Below, in pieces: positions 34,659-44,367 of a stretch of DNA of 64,000 bases (its first letter is position 1; the number at the start of each line of letters is the position of its first letter). A model generated the notes under the pieces. That model ran no database searches and was not told the origin of the DNA. It saw only the letters and a program-made list of their open reading frames with translations. The translations under genes and the position numbers were made by a program. Source of the DNA: Cognataquiflexum gelatinilyticum (GTDB lineage Bacteria > Bacteroidota > Bacteroidia > Cytophagales > Cyclobacteriaceae); contig NZ_JANAEZ010000001.1 of the NCBI RefSeq assembly GCF_024813435.1, positions 1 through 64,000 on the forward strand, in the 5' to 3' direction.

Positions 34659-36512
34659 TTAAAATTCTTTGAGTATGGTCAGTTTTTTCTTTAGCTTCTC
34701 GATTTCACTCTCTGCCTTTTGAATTTTCTCATCAAATTGGTTTTTGAGCTTGTCGGCAGTCTTGGATGACGCAAAAAATTGAATGTTATTTTTCCACAAA
34801 GTCACATTATTTTCCAAATCTGTGATTTGTTTTCTGATCCCATGCTCTTTTTTGTTGAGGACACGGTTACTGTTAGGGTCAGACTGAAGTTTGTTCAAAT
34901 TCAACCTGAAAAGAAAATCGTCTTTTTCCCCACCTGCAAAACCAAGATTTTTGACATATTCATCGACTGCCTCATTGAATTTGCTGAGAATTTCCTTCAT
35001 GTTTTTTCTTGGGACAAATCCTAAAGAATTAAACTTCGAAATATACCCTTCTAGTGAACTTTCAGAAACAGAATTGCTCTTGGCCTCTTCTTTTATTTTT
35101 TTGATAAGTTCTTCCTTTGCAGAAAGATTTTGCTCAAACTCTTTATTTACTTGCTTGTTTGAGTTTCTTCGGTTCTCAAAGAAGGCATCGCAAGCTAATT
35201 TGAATCTTTGATAAAGTTCGTCCCTAACTTTTTCAGGTGTAGGTCCTATTTGTTTCCATTCCTGTTGAAGCGAGATCATCTGATTAGCAGTTTGCTGCCA
35301 ATCTGTATTTTCCTTTAAGGATTCAGCTTTGGCTATAAGCTCTTCCGCTTTGATTTTATTTTTATGACGGATTTCGTCAAGTTCTTTGAAGAAGTGATTT
35401 TTGTTTTGGAAGAAATGTTTGAAAAGACCCCAAAACTGTTTGTTGATCTCTTTTCCATTTTCTCTTGGAACAGGACCAATAGCTTCCCAATCCTTTTGAA
35501 GGGCTAAAATTTCTTTCGTTTTACTATTCCATTCTTTGATTTTGGTTCCTTTATATTCAGAATCAGCCTCAAGTTTTTTAATCAGGGCCTCTTTCTTTTG
35601 AAGGTTTTCTTTCAAGCTTTCTTTTTGCCCGTCATAAAACTCTTTTCGTCTTGAATATACTGCATCCGAAGCCGTTTTGAATCTGTTCCAAAGGTTTTCC
35701 TGTTCTTCACGCGGAACAGGCCCCATGTGCTTGAATTCTTCATGAAGATCATTTAGGATTCTTATAGCATCCTTAAGGTCTTCCATGTCAACCAAAGCTT
35801 CCGCTTTTTCACATATTTCAAGTTTTTGCTCAAGATTTTTCTTCCTGTCAAGTTCTTTTAACTCAAAGTAGATACTTCTATTGTCATAAAACCTATCCAT
35901 CAAGGCATTAAAGGAGGCCCAAAGGTTTCTATTCTGTGCCGCAGGAACAGATCCTATTTTCTTCCATTCTTCTTGTATATGCTTGATGGTATTTATACTG
36001 TGGGTAGTCTCTTCGCCATCTACAAGTTCTCTGAGTCTGTCAAGAATCGCATTCTTTGCCAAAAGGTTTTTTTCCTTATTTTTCTCCTGTTCTCTAAGAA
36101 ATTCAGATTTTTTTTCTCTGAATTCATTTAATCCAGCAAATAGAGAACGGTCTTCTTCTGAAGGTCTATACTCAAAATCATCAGGAGAACCACCATTAGA
36201 AGTAAATTCTTCTAAGGCAGAATCTTTTTCCTTGTGAAAAATCTCTTCAAAATGTGATTTGATTTCTGCTATCTGACTGTCTATCTTTAGATATCTGCCT
36301 GTTTCTAAAAGCTGTTTTAAAGCAGTTAAAAGTTGGGATTTGGAGAAATTTGAGTAATCGACAGATTCTGAAATTTCCTCTTCAGAATCATGGTCTGTTG
36401 TTTCAGTCTCTGAAACTTTATCATCGATAATTACACTACCCTGAACTTCTTGAATTACTTCATTGGTTTGGGTCACCTTGTCTTCTTCAGACACTTCTTT
36501 TTCATTGCTCAT
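34659..36512 (-). CDS. DUF349 repeat protein
   Basis: 617 residues, acidic N-terminus (1-50), then about six helical DUF349 repeats of ~70 residues, each with a W-K-x-I-G-x-V/T-P core (EWKKIGSVP, EFKHMGPVP, DWEAIGPVP, EWKQIGPTP) and an F-x-x-A/L-x-D-x-x-Y/F-x-x-R helix. The C-terminus is a coiled coil. No signal peptide. The family is widespread in Bacteroidota and conserved; the biochemical role is not established, though the helical array suggests RNA or ribosome contact by inference. Single-gene transcript ending at its own terminator. Confidence 0.9.
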   Translation of the reverse strand: MSNEKEVSEEDKVTQTNEVIQEVQGSVIIDDKVSETETTDHDSEEEISESVDYSNFSKSQLLTALKQLLETGRYLKIDSQIAEIKSHFEEIFHKEKDSALEEFTSNGGSPDDFEYRPSEEDRSLFAGLNEFREKKSEFLREQEKNKEKNLLAKNAILDRLRELVDGEETTHSINTIKHIQEEWKKIGSVPAAQNRNLWASFNALMDRFYDNRSIYFELKELDRKKNLEQKLEICEKAEALVDMEDLKDAIRILNDLHEEFKHMGPVPREEQENLWNRFKTASDAVYSRRKEFYDGQKESLKENLQKKEALIKKLEADSEYKGTKIKEWNSKTKEILALQKDWEAIGPVPRENGKEINKQFWGLFKHFFQNKNHFFKELDEIRHKNKIKAEELIAKAESLKENTDWQQTANQMISLQQEWKQIGPTPEKVRDELYQRFKLACDAFFENRRNSNKQVNKEFEQNLSAKEELIKKIKEEAKSNSVSESSLEGYISKFNSLGFVPRKNMKEILSKFNEAVDEYVKNLGFAGGEKDDFLFRLNLNKLQSDPNSNRVLNKKEHGIRKQITDLENNVTLWKNNIQFFASSKTADKLKNQFDEKIQKAESEIEKLKKKLTILKEF

Positions 36513-36566
36513 AATAAAACTGATACTTTTTTGCAGGACGTCTAAAACAAAAGTAATAAAATTGGA

Positions 36567-37136
36567 TCAATTTAGCCTCGGATCAATAGGATAATTTGCC
36601 AATAGTTGAAATTCCCCTCCCATGTTTTTTAAGATATTTCTCCATAATTCTACAGGTGAATTATTGAAAATATTCTCGGGTTCAATTTTTTCACAAATGA
36701 TCCATGTTTTATCCTCTAATTCCTCATCAAGCTGTCCTTCAGTCCACCCTGAATACCCAATAAAAAACCGGATATTGCCATCGTTTAACTCCCCATTTTT
36801 GAGTTTTTGAGTCAATGCTTCAAAGTCTCCTCCCCACCACAAACCTTCTCCAAGTTGGATACTGCCGGTAAGGGCTTCTTCTCCTGAGTAAACAAAATGA
36901 AGGGTATTCTGTTCGACGGGCCCTCCCACGTAAACATCAAGGTCTAAAAAAAACAAATCTTCAACAAGCTCACTGATTTTTAATATCGAAAGCTTATTCA
37001 ATACAAGTCCAAAAGACCCCTTCTCATTATTTTCACAAATAAGAATGACAGATCTTACAAAATTCTCATCCTGTAAAAATGGCTCAGATATCAATAGCTG
37101 ACCGGCGGAAGGCGTTTTTTTTAAACTTTGGCTCAT
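36567..37136 (-). CDS. YqgE/AlgH family protein
   Basis: 189 residues. Family signatures: GQLLISEPFLQDENFVRSV near the start, GSFGLVLNKLS, VYVGGPVEQ and FIGYSGWTEGQLDEEL. The fold is a single alpha/beta domain, cytoplasmic, with no known catalytic residues. The family has been tied to alginate regulation in Pseudomonas, but in Bacteroidota the role is unknown. It lies between the DUF349 gene and the divergent pdxH, an arrangement common in the phylum. Confidence 0.9.
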   Translation of the reverse strand: MSQSLKKTPSAGQLLISEPFLQDENFVRSVILICENNEKGSFGLVLNKLSILKISELVEDLFFLDLDVYVGGPVEQNTLHFVYSGEEALTGSIQLGEGLWWGGDFEALTQKLKNGELNDGNIRFFIGYSGWTEGQLDEELEDKTWIICEKIEPENIFNNSPVELWRNILKNMGGEFQLLANYPIDPRLN

Positions 37137-37226
37137 AAAAAATGTCTTTGATAATTTTCTTAAGTTATATCTAAATTTTATAAATGCAATAAGTCTGGTA
37201 ATTTTAGAATAAAATTTAAAAACCCT

Positions 37227-37862
37227 ATGAAACTGGCAGATATCCGTATTGACTATACATTAAAATCCCTCGATGAAAAAGATGTAAAACCGTCCCCTAT
37301 AGATCAATTTAAAATCTGGGTTGAGGAAGCGCATCAATCCAAAGTTCATGAGTGGAATGCAATGAACCTTTCAACAGTAAGACCTGATGGAAAGCCAAAT
37401 TCAAGAATCGTTCTCTTGAAAGAGGTGGATACAGGTTTGGTTTTTTTTACCAACTATAATAGTGCCAAAGGAAAGGAACTCGAAAACAATCCATTTGCAG
37501 CGATTACTTTTTTTTGGCCGGTTTTGGAAAGGCAGGTCAGATTTATCGGGGAAGTAGAAAAAATCAAAATAGAGGAATCTGATGCCTATTTCTTTTCAAG
37601 GCCTTTCGCCAGTCAGATTGGAGCATTGGCATCTCCTCAAAGTCAGGTAATACCTAACCGTGCATTTCTGGAGGAAAAAGAAGCTGCGCTTCTGAAGAAA
37701 ACCGATGAAAATACAATCAAAAGACCAGAGCATTGGGGAGGTTATAGGCTGGTTCCTGAGGAAGTGGAATTTTGGCAAGGTAGGTCAAGCAGGCTTCATG
37801 ACAGGATCCACTATCAAAGAGAAGGTGAAGCCTCGTGGAAAATCGAAAGACTTGCTCCTTAA
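37227..37862 (+). CDS. pdxH: Pyridoxamine 5'-phosphate oxidase
   Basis: 211 residues, full family length. NLSTVRPDGKPNSRIVLLKE contains the FMN-binding R and the Arg/Lys contacts, and the C-terminus has VEFWQGRSSRLHDRI followed by WKIERLAP, the classic PdxH C-terminal motif. It oxidises pyridoxine or pyridoxamine 5'-phosphate to pyridoxal 5'-phosphate with FMN and O2 in the cytoplasm. It is divergent from YqgE and convergent with bshB1, with which it shares a terminator. Confidence 0.95.
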   Translation: MKLADIRIDYTLKSLDEKDVKPSPIDQFKIWVEEAHQSKVHEWNAMNLSTVRPDGKPNSRIVLLKEVDTGLVFFTNYNSAKGKELENNPFAAITFFWPVLERQVRFIGEVEKIKIEESDAYFFSRPFASQIGALASPQSQVIPNRAFLEEKEAALLKKTDENTIKRPEHWGGYRLVPEEVEFWQGRSSRLHDRIHYQREGEASWKIERLAP

Positions 37863-37872
37863 ATTCAACAAA

Positions 37873-37912
37873 GAATCACGGATTTATTTTAGGTCAAATA
37901 AATCTGTGATTC
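37873..37912. terminator. Bidirectional terminator between pdxH and bshB1
   Basis: A 17-bp stem, GAATCACGGATTTATTT (37873-37889) with AAATAAATCTGTGATTC (37896-37912), has one G-T pair and a 6-nt loop. It begins 10 bp after the pdxH stop and extends across the last codons and the stop of bshB1, so part of it is coding. Confidence 0.7.
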
Positions 37913-38597
37913 CCAAAGTTCTTTCAACTGTGAAGCCTTCTCCGTATTTGACCATTATACTGTGACCAAACTCCCTAGAACGGGCCTCTACAAAGTCTAA
38001 AAATTCGGCAGATGAAATAAAACTTTGAGGTTCCTTGTTATTTGGATCATAAAACTGGGACCTGAAAGCTTTGATACTTTCTATTTTTATACCCCAAAAA
38101 TCAGTAATATCCACGACGAAATCGGGCTTTATGTAATTGTTTTGGATGTAATGATAGACATATTTTGGTCGCCAAGGAGCTTGATCGATCCCATCAAAAT
38201 GGGTCTCAATTTTCCTTAACCCACTCATAAAACAAGCATTGGAAGCCACAGCACCACCTTTCCCATGATCCGGATGCCTGTCCGTTACGGCATTTGCCAA
38301 TACTATCTCGGGCTTATATTTTCTTATTATTTTTACTATTTCAAGTCTGTGGCTATCATCGTCTCTGTAAAAAATATCTTTAAACCCAAGGTTTTCTCTT
38401 ATTGAAACACCTAAAATTTTAGAAGCCTCCTCAGATTCCTGCATCCGGATTTCAGGAGTACCCCTTGTCCCCATTTCTCCTTTGGTAAGGTCTAAAATTC
38501 CAACCTTATACCCTTTGGCAACCTGTGCGGCAATAGTACCCGAGCAAGCCAATTCAGCATCATCGGGATGTGCTGCAATAACAAGGATATCCAATTT
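37884..38597 (-). CDS. bshB1: Bacillithiol biosynthesis deacetylase
   Basis: From the start MKLDILVIAAHPDDAEL the protein has 237 residues; an ATG 33 bp upstream adds an unneeded tail. AHPDDAE (10-16) holds the zinc-binding His and Asp of the PIG-L/LmbE fold, and DRHPDHGKGG carries the second metal His. FRSQF and the length match BshB1, which deacetylates GlcNAc-malate to GlcN-malate in bacillithiol synthesis. Other bsh genes are not in the window. Its 3' end lies inside a terminator hairpin. Confidence 0.9.
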   Translation of the reverse strand, partial: KLDILVIAAHPDDAELACSGTIAAQVAKGYKVGILDLTKGEMGTRGTPEIRMQESEEASKILGVSIRENLGFKDIFYRDDDSHRLEIVKIIRKYKPEIVLANAVTDRHPDHGKGGAVASNACFMSGLRKIETHFDGIDQAPWRPKYVYHYIQNNYIKPDFVVDITDFWGIKIESIKAFRSQFYDPNNKEPQSFISSAEFLDFVEARSREFGHSIMVKYGEGFTVERTLGITDLFDLK

Positions 38598-38642
38598 CAT
38601 AACTTCAGAATTTAATTGTATTGTAGGCAAAATACCAAATGA

Positions 38643-39677
38643 TTATTTCACTCTTAATCTTCTGCCAACCTTAAGAATGGTATTTGTTGAAATTCCGTTC
38701 AATCTTGTGAGGGTGCTTACCCTTACCCCATATCTTCGGGCTATGGAACTCAATGTCTCCCCGCTCCTCACCCGATGATAAATCGCTTCCTGCGTTTTGA
38801 TTACATGATCAAAACTTGAGGAAGTAACATCATAATATTGGCCTTTGATACTTCCGATATTAAAATCAAATACTTCTGTAGGATTGATAGAAAGTCCTTG
38901 GAACCTGATCTCAAAATGCAAATGGGGGCCGGTACTTCTTCCCGTATTTCCACCTAAGCCGATTAATTCACCTGCTTTTACTTCCTGACCAACTTCTACC
39001 CTAAACTTAGATAAGTGGCCATAAAGTGTCTCAAGCCCATTTTTATGCCTGACTACCACATAGTATCCATACCCGTTTCTATCATAAGACCTAATTCTGA
39101 CTATCCCGTCAAATGCACTATAAACAGGGTCGCCCACATTCAACTTCAGGTCTGTACCATGATGCCACCTATATCTCCTAAATCCAAACTCTGATGTAAT
39201 TCGGGTCTCATCCAAAGGCATTTTCCAATCAGTCCCAAAAAATGGATCGAATAACTTAATTTGGACTGTATCCTTAAATTCCTTTGGGTTAAAATCGTAT
39301 ATATTAATTTTCTTGCTGTCCCAAGAGGAATAATATTCAAAAGCAGTCACCCAGATGCTGTCAATCAAAACCTGTTCAGAAACCTGAACCAATTGGTTTG
39401 TCGGAGCCCAATCAAGCGAAATTGTATCCTCGGCTACGATACTCAGCCTTTTCTTTAATTCCACATAATCTTTGAAAAGAAGAGAATCCGTGGTTTTGGT
39501 AATATCCTGTAGGTATTTATCAGGATCAAAAAGTCTTAAATCTCTTAATAAAGGATTGGATTTGGGCTGATCGATAGACTTTTTCTTAATGATCTTTGGA
39601 AAAATTTGGGCATGGGATTGAATAGATCCCATGCCCAAAAGTAAAGCTATCAATATCCAAAGACCTTTTATTTTCAT
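38643..39677 (-). CDS. Secreted M23 peptidase with LysM domain
   Basis: 344 residues with a signal peptide ending near QSHAQ. The lysostaphin-type M23 domain (about 170-265) has HHGTDL with the zinc His and Asp, and GPHLHFEIR with the HxH pair. A single LysM (about 298-344), YHRVRSGETLSSIARRYGV, binds peptidoglycan. It probably cleaves or regulates cleavage of cell-wall cross-links in the periplasm. Its start is just 9 bp after the trxB stop, so both may be co-transcribed. Confidence 0.9.
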   Translation of the reverse strand: MKIKGLWILIALLLGMGSIQSHAQIFPKIIKKKSIDQPKSNPLLRDLRLFDPDKYLQDITKTTDSLLFKDYVELKKRLSIVAEDTISLDWAPTNQLVQVSEQVLIDSIWVTAFEYYSSWDSKKINIYDFNPKEFKDTVQIKLFDPFFGTDWKMPLDETRITSEFGFRRYRWHHGTDLKLNVGDPVYSAFDGIVRIRSYDRNGYGYYVVVRHKNGLETLYGHLSKFRVEVGQEVKAGELIGLGGNTGRSTGPHLHFEIRFQGLSINPTEVFDFNIGSIKGQYYDVTSSSFDHVIKTQEAIYHRVRSGETLSSIARRYGVRVSTLTRLNGISTNTILKVGRRLRVK

Positions 39678-39686
39678 TTTTCCAAA

Positions 39687-40631
39687 TTAAGCAGATTCTT
39701 TAGCCGCTAGGTATCTCTCTGCATCTAAAGCCGCCATGCAACCGGTTCCTGCGGCAGTTACCGCCTGTCTATAAATATGATCTTGGGCATCGCCACAGGC
39801 AAAAACACCTTCCTTATTGGTCCATGTACTTCCCGGGATTGTCTTGATATATCCGTTCTCATCCATATCAATAACATTTCTAAAAATATCTGTATTGGGA
39901 TGGTGACCAATTGCCACAAAAAAACCAGATACTTTAAGTTCTTTGGTTTCTTTGGTTAGGTTGTTAAATATTCTTACTCCGGTGACTTCTTCTTCACCTA
40001 GGATTTCATCCGTTTCGGTATTCCAAAGTACTTCGATTTTAGGATTATTTAATACCCTTCTCTGCATTATCAGCGATGCCCTCATTTCACTTTTTCGGAC
40101 AATCATGTAGACCTTGTTACAAATATTTGCCAGATATGAAGCCTCCTCACAAGCGGTATCACCCGCTCCTACTATTGCAACATCCTGACCTCTAAAAAAG
40201 AACCCGTCACAAACCGCACAGGCTGAAACCCCTCTCCCATTCAATCTTGTTTCACTTTCTAAACCAAGCCATTTTGCAGAGGCGCCAGTAGAAATAATCA
40301 CTGTATCCGCATGAATTTCGGACTGGTTATCGACAATAACTTTATGCGGAATGGTATCGAAGTCTACTGAAGTCACTACTCCATACCTAACTTTAGTCCC
40401 AAATCTTTCAGCTTGTTTTCTAAAATCCTCCATCATCTCAGGTCCCTGAATCCCTTCAGGATACCCGGGGTAATTTTCTACGTCTGTGGTGATAGTCAGT
40501 TGGCCACCGGGTTGTCCCCCCGTGTATAGTATTGGATTCAATCCGGCTCTTGATGCATAGATTGCCGCAGTGTATCCTGCGGGTCCCGAACCAATTATCA
40601 AGACTTTGATTCTTTCAATTTCGGAAGTCAT
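39687..40631 (-). CDS. trxB: Thioredoxin-disulfide reductase
   Basis: 314 residues. FAD site IIGSGPAGYTAAIYASRAG (12-30), the redox pair Cys138-Ala-Val-Cys141, NADPH site VAIVGAGDTACEEA and the C-terminal FACGDAQDHIYRQAVTAAG are all complete. It reduces thioredoxin with NADPH in the cytoplasm. The gene precedes the M23/LysM gene by 9 bp. On the minus strand, TAACTTTGT about 50 bp upstream of the ATG matches the phylum -7 consensus, without a clear -33 box. Confidence 0.95.
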   Translation of the reverse strand: MTSEIERIKVLIIGSGPAGYTAAIYASRAGLNPILYTGGQPGGQLTITTDVENYPGYPEGIQGPEMMEDFRKQAERFGTKVRYGVVTSVDFDTIPHKVIVDNQSEIHADTVIISTGASAKWLGLESETRLNGRGVSACAVCDGFFFRGQDVAIVGAGDTACEEASYLANICNKVYMIVRKSEMRASLIMQRRVLNNPKIEVLWNTETDEILGEEEVTGVRIFNNLTKETKELKVSGFFVAIGHHPNTDIFRNVIDMDENGYIKTIPGSTWTNKEGVFACGDAQDHIYRQAVTAAGTGCMAALDAERYLAAKESA

Positions 40632-40778
40632 TTGGTTGAAATTTTGAAGTTGGCAAATTTTGTTAAAATACCCTTCACAACAAAGTTAATGGGTGTTAAA
40701 ATTCCCTAATTGTGGTCTATGCCATGAAGTTCAGTGAGTTAAATTTTCCGAACCCTTCATTGTGGTAAATAAACAAAA

Positions 40779-40798
40779 AAAGGGGACAAATCCCCTTT
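40779..40798 (-). terminator. Terminator behind the rpoD gene
   Basis: AAAGGGGA (40779-40786) pairs with TCCCCTTT (40791-40798) around a 4-nt loop; on the minus strand a T-run follows. It lies about 28 bp after the sigma-factor stop. Confidence 0.85.
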
Positions 40799-40826
40799 AA
40801 TTATTATTCTTATTCAGCCTCAGTAA

Positions 40827-41690
40827 TTAGCCAAGATATGGTTTTAATGTTTTACTTCTTGAAGTATGTCTTAATCTCCTGATAGCCTTCTCTTTAATTT
40901 GTCTAACCCTCTCTCTGGTCAAATTAAATTTTTCACCAATTTCCTCTAAAGTCATCGCATGCTCTCCGTTCAAACCGAAATAAAGTGTAATCACATCTGC
41001 TTCCCTTTGGGTCAGTGTTGAAAGTGCTCTTTGTACTTCTTTCCTCAATGAATCGGTCATCAAGCCATCATCAGGCTTTTCATCTCCATCATTTTCAAGA
41101 ACGTCCAACAAACTATTTTCTTCTCCCTGTACAAAAGGAGCGTCCATAGACACATGTCTTCCAGAAATTTTCATAGTATCCACGACCTCAGCTGCGGTAA
41201 CTTCAAGGACCTCAGCCAATTCTTCAGGTGAAGGCTCTCTTTCAAACTTTTGCTCAAGTTCACTGAATGTTTTACTGATTTTATTCAATGAACCAACCCT
41301 GTTCAATGGAAGCCTTACTATCCTCGATTGTTCAGCCAATGCCTGAAGGATAGACTGTCTGATCCACCATACCGCATAAGAAATAAACTTAAAACCTCGC
41401 GTTTCATCAAATCGTTGGGCTGCTTTGATCAGCCCGAGGTTTCCCTCATTGATCAAGTCACCCAGCGAAAGGCCTTGGTTTTGATATTGCTTGGCTACAG
41501 AAACAACAAATCGGAGGTTGGCTTTTGTAAGTTTTTCTAAAGCCAATTGATCGCCTTCTCTGATCCTTTTTGCAAGAACCACTTCCTCATCGGCTGTCAA
41601 TAGATCTACTTTTCCAATCTCCTGTAGATATTTATCAAGGGACTGACTCTCCCTGTTGGTGATCTGTTTGCTAATTTTTAGCTGCCTCAT
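40827..41690 (-). CDS. rpoD: RNA polymerase primary sigma factor (RpoD/SigA type, short form)
   Basis: 287 residues, lacking the region 1.1 and long insertion of proteobacterial RpoD, as usual in Bacteroidota. Region 1.2 starts SLDKYLQEIGKVDLLTADEE; region 2 has ANLRFVVSVAKQYQNQGL, DLINEGNLGLIKAAQRFDE and YAVWWIRQSILQAL; region 4 has TLEEIGEKFNLTRERVRQIK. Bacteroidota primary sigma recognises TTTG/TAnnTTTG promoters. The gene is monocistronic with its own terminator. Confidence 0.95.
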   Translation of the reverse strand: MRQLKISKQITNRESQSLDKYLQEIGKVDLLTADEEVVLAKRIREGDQLALEKLTKANLRFVVSVAKQYQNQGLSLGDLINEGNLGLIKAAQRFDETRGFKFISYAVWWIRQSILQALAEQSRIVRLPLNRVGSLNKISKTFSELEQKFEREPSPEELAEVLEVTAAEVVDTMKISGRHVSMDAPFVQGEENSLLDVLENDGDEKPDDGLMTDSLRKEVQRALSTLTQREADVITLYFGLNGEHAMTLEEIGEKFNLTRERVRQIKEKAIRRLRHTSRSKTLKPYLG

Positions 41691-41775
41691 TCAAGAATAC
41701 AATTTTCAGTTAAGATTCAATTAATAACAGGAATCCAATTAAACAAAGTTCAAAATAATAAATACCCTATTGAAC

Positions 41776-43917
41776 TTAATCGTTTTTATCAGATTTTTCT
41801 GGTTTTGGCAATAATACTTTTCTGGAAAGTTTAAACTTTCCTGTTTTTTTATCTACATCAATCAGTTTAACCATTATTTCTTCTCCTGGTTCGAGGACAC
41901 CTTCCATATTTTCAAGTCTTTCCCATTTGATTTCAGAAATGTGAAGTAAACCATCTTTTCCAGGCATGAATTCCACAAAAGCTCCAAAAGGCATGATGTT
42001 TTTCACTTTGCCGGTATAGGTCTCTCCTATTTCAGGTTGAGCAACAATCGCCCTGATTCTTGAAATAGCAGCATTCATCGATTCTTGATTGTTTGAGAAA
42101 ATGTTGATTTTTCCCATATTATCTTTTTCTTCAATGATGATGGTAGCTCCGGTATCTTTTTGGATTTCTTGGATGACTTTTCCTCCAGGCCCGATTACTG
42201 CTCCGATAAGTTCTTTAGGAATACTCATCATGAATGACCTAGGTGTATGAGGTTTAAGGTCCGGCTTAGGTGCTGAAATGGTCTTTTTGATTTCATTCAT
42301 GATATGTAATCGACCTTCTTTGGCTTGGTACAACGCTTCTTTCAAAACACTGTAATCAAGACCCTCGACTTTCAAGTCCATTTGACAGGCAGTAATCCCT
42401 TTTTCTGTACCTGTAACCTTGAAATCCATGTCTCCCAAGTGATCCTCGTCACCCAAAATGTCAGAAAGAATAGAATATTTTCCTGTCTTTGCATCAGAAA
42501 TCATTCCCATCGCAATTCCCGTTACAGGAGCTTTAATCTGAATACCTGCATCCATCAATGCCAATGAACCTGCGCAAACAGTTGCCATAGAAGATGATCC
42601 GTTTGATTCCAAAATATCAGATACAATTCGGATTGTATAAGGATTCTCGTCTCCAGAAGGAAGAACTTTTTTCAAAGCTCTCATGGCAAGGTTGCCATGG
42701 CCCACTTCTCTTCTTCCTACACCTCTATTCGGCTTAACTTCACCGGTAGAGAAGCCAGGAAAGTTATAATGAAGGTAAAACTTATTATAACCTGAAATCA
42801 TCGCGCCATCGATCATTTGCTCATCCATCTTGGTACCAAGGGTACAAGTGGTTATAGATTGGGTCTCACCTCTGGTGAATACTGCAGATCCATGAGCAGA
42901 AGGTAAATAATCAATAACCGACCAAATAGGCCTGATTTCATCCAATTTTCTACCGTCTAATCTCTTTTTCTCATTCAAAGTCAAATTTCTGGCAGCTTCT
43001 TTATGGATTTTTGAAAAATATGGTCCGATCAAACTTGCCTCAAAACCATGTTCTTCACCCAATGACGCAACAAACTCTTCCTTTACAGCTTTGATGAGAT
43101 CATATCTTTCAGATTTGTTGGCAATTAGCTTGGCAACAACATCATAACACTTTCCATAAAGCTCAGTATGCATTTTTTCGTACAAGGCAGGGTCTGATTT
43201 TTCATGGTTGTATTCTCTTTTCTTTTCTTTTCCAACGGCAATAGTCAGTTCTTTCTGGATTTTGCAGTGTTTCTTTATCTCCTCATGGGCAAACTGAAGA
43301 GCTTCTACCATTTCATCCTCAGATATTTCATTAGCTTCACCTTCCACCATCAAAATATATTCCTCAGAACCTGCAACTATAAACTCCAATGAAGCTAATT
43401 CTAACTGAGCAGGTGTAGGATTAATAATCAACTTTCCATCAATTTTTCCGACCCTAACCTCAGAAATCGGGCCATTAAACGGGATGTCGGAAACAGCTAA
43501 TGCAGCAGAAGCTGCAAGTCCGGCCAAACAGTCAGGAAGGACTTCAGAATCTGCAGACATCAAAGTAATTCCAATTTGGGTGTCAGCATGATAATCATCA
43601 GGAAAAATAGGTCTGATTGCCCTGTCCACTATTCGGCTGATCAATATTTCATAATCGGAAAGTCTACCTTCCCTTTTCAAAAAACCTCCGGGAATCTTTC
43701 CGGATGCAGCAAATTTTTCTTGGTAATCAACTGACATTGGGAGAAAGTCAACTCCCTCGCCTACTTCTTTTTTGGAAACAACAGTGGCTAGCAACATGGC
43801 TTTACCCATACGGACTACCACCGCTCCATCAGCTTGTTTTGCCAATGCACCTGTTTCAATAATGATTTCTCTACCATCTTCAAGGACAATAGATTTAGAA
43901 ATTACGTTTGGTAACAT
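41776..43917 (-). CDS. pnp: Polyribonucleotide nucleotidyltransferase (PNPase)
   Basis: 713 residues with the full PNPase order: first RNase PH domain (about 10-145), helical domain, second RNase PH domain (about 325-540, with HYNFPGFSTGEVKPNRG and DILESNGSSSMATVC), KH domain (IGAVIGPGGKVIQEI) and S1 domain (GKVKNIMPFGAFVEFMPGKD). It degrades RNA 3' to 5' using phosphate. It lies behind rpsO with a terminator hairpin between, the same order as in many bacteria; mRNA read-through would give a joint rpsO-pnp transcript. Confidence 0.97.
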   Translation of the reverse strand: MLPNVISKSIVLEDGREIIIETGALAKQADGAVVVRMGKAMLLATVVSKKEVGEGVDFLPMSVDYQEKFAASGKIPGGFLKREGRLSDYEILISRIVDRAIRPIFPDDYHADTQIGITLMSADSEVLPDCLAGLAASAALAVSDIPFNGPISEVRVGKIDGKLIINPTPAQLELASLEFIVAGSEEYILMVEGEANEISEDEMVEALQFAHEEIKKHCKIQKELTIAVGKEKKREYNHEKSDPALYEKMHTELYGKCYDVVAKLIANKSERYDLIKAVKEEFVASLGEEHGFEASLIGPYFSKIHKEAARNLTLNEKKRLDGRKLDEIRPIWSVIDYLPSAHGSAVFTRGETQSITTCTLGTKMDEQMIDGAMISGYNKFYLHYNFPGFSTGEVKPNRGVGRREVGHGNLAMRALKKVLPSGDENPYTIRIVSDILESNGSSSMATVCAGSLALMDAGIQIKAPVTGIAMGMISDAKTGKYSILSDILGDEDHLGDMDFKVTGTEKGITACQMDLKVEGLDYSVLKEALYQAKEGRLHIMNEIKKTISAPKPDLKPHTPRSFMMSIPKELIGAVIGPGGKVIQEIQKDTGATIIIEEKDNMGKINIFSNNQESMNAAISRIRAIVAQPEIGETYTGKVKNIMPFGAFVEFMPGKDGLLHISEIKWERLENMEGVLEPGEEIMVKLIDVDKKTGKFKLSRKVLLPKPEKSDKND

Positions 43918-43983
43918 ACAATTTTGTAAATAGTAATAGGTGTAGAATAGTTATAAAAGTAAGGCTTAATATCAGGGGTAAAT

Positions 43984-44015
43984 AAAAAAGTAAGGTTCTC
44001 CCATGAGAACCTTAC
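43984..44015 (-). terminator. Terminator between rpsO and pnp
   Basis: GTAAGGTTCTC (43990-44000) pairs perfectly with GAGAACCTTAC (44005-44015), loop CCAT. On the minus strand it is followed by a T-run and lies 11 bp after the rpsO stop. Confidence 0.85.
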
Positions 44016-44026
44016 AATGAATCGAG

Positions 44027-44302
44027 TTATTTTCTAATTCCTAATTCGGTGATAATAGCTCTGTATCTTTCGATATCGTTTTTAACAAGGTAATTGAGAA
44101 GGCTTCTTCTTTTACCTACTAATTTCAAAAGACCTAATCTTGATGAGTGATCTTTTTTGTTTGTTTTCAAGTGGTCAGTCAAATGCTGAATTCTGAAAGT
44201 GAATAACGCGATCTGCGATTCCGGAGAACCTGTATCGGTTTCAGCTTTTAACCTGCCATGATTTTTAAACAACTCCGCTTTTTTCTCTGATGTTAAATAC
44301 AT
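44027..44302 (-). CDS. rpsO: 30S ribosomal protein S15
   Basis: 91 residues, normal S15 length. TGSPESQIALFTFRIQHLTDHLKTNKKDHSSRLGLL and KRRSLLNYL with a final RYRAIITELGIRK are the family pattern (16S rRNA central-domain binding). It stands upstream of pnp and is separated from it by a terminator. Confidence 0.97.
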   Translation of the reverse strand: MYLTSEKKAELFKNHGRLKAETDTGSPESQIALFTFRIQHLTDHLKTNKKDHSSRLGLLKLVGKRRSLLNYLVKNDIERYRAIITELGIRK

Positions 44303-44367
44303 GCCTAGTTAATTAATTATATTTTAAAACAGGTACAAAGGTAAAGCTTATAATCGAATTTCAAAAA

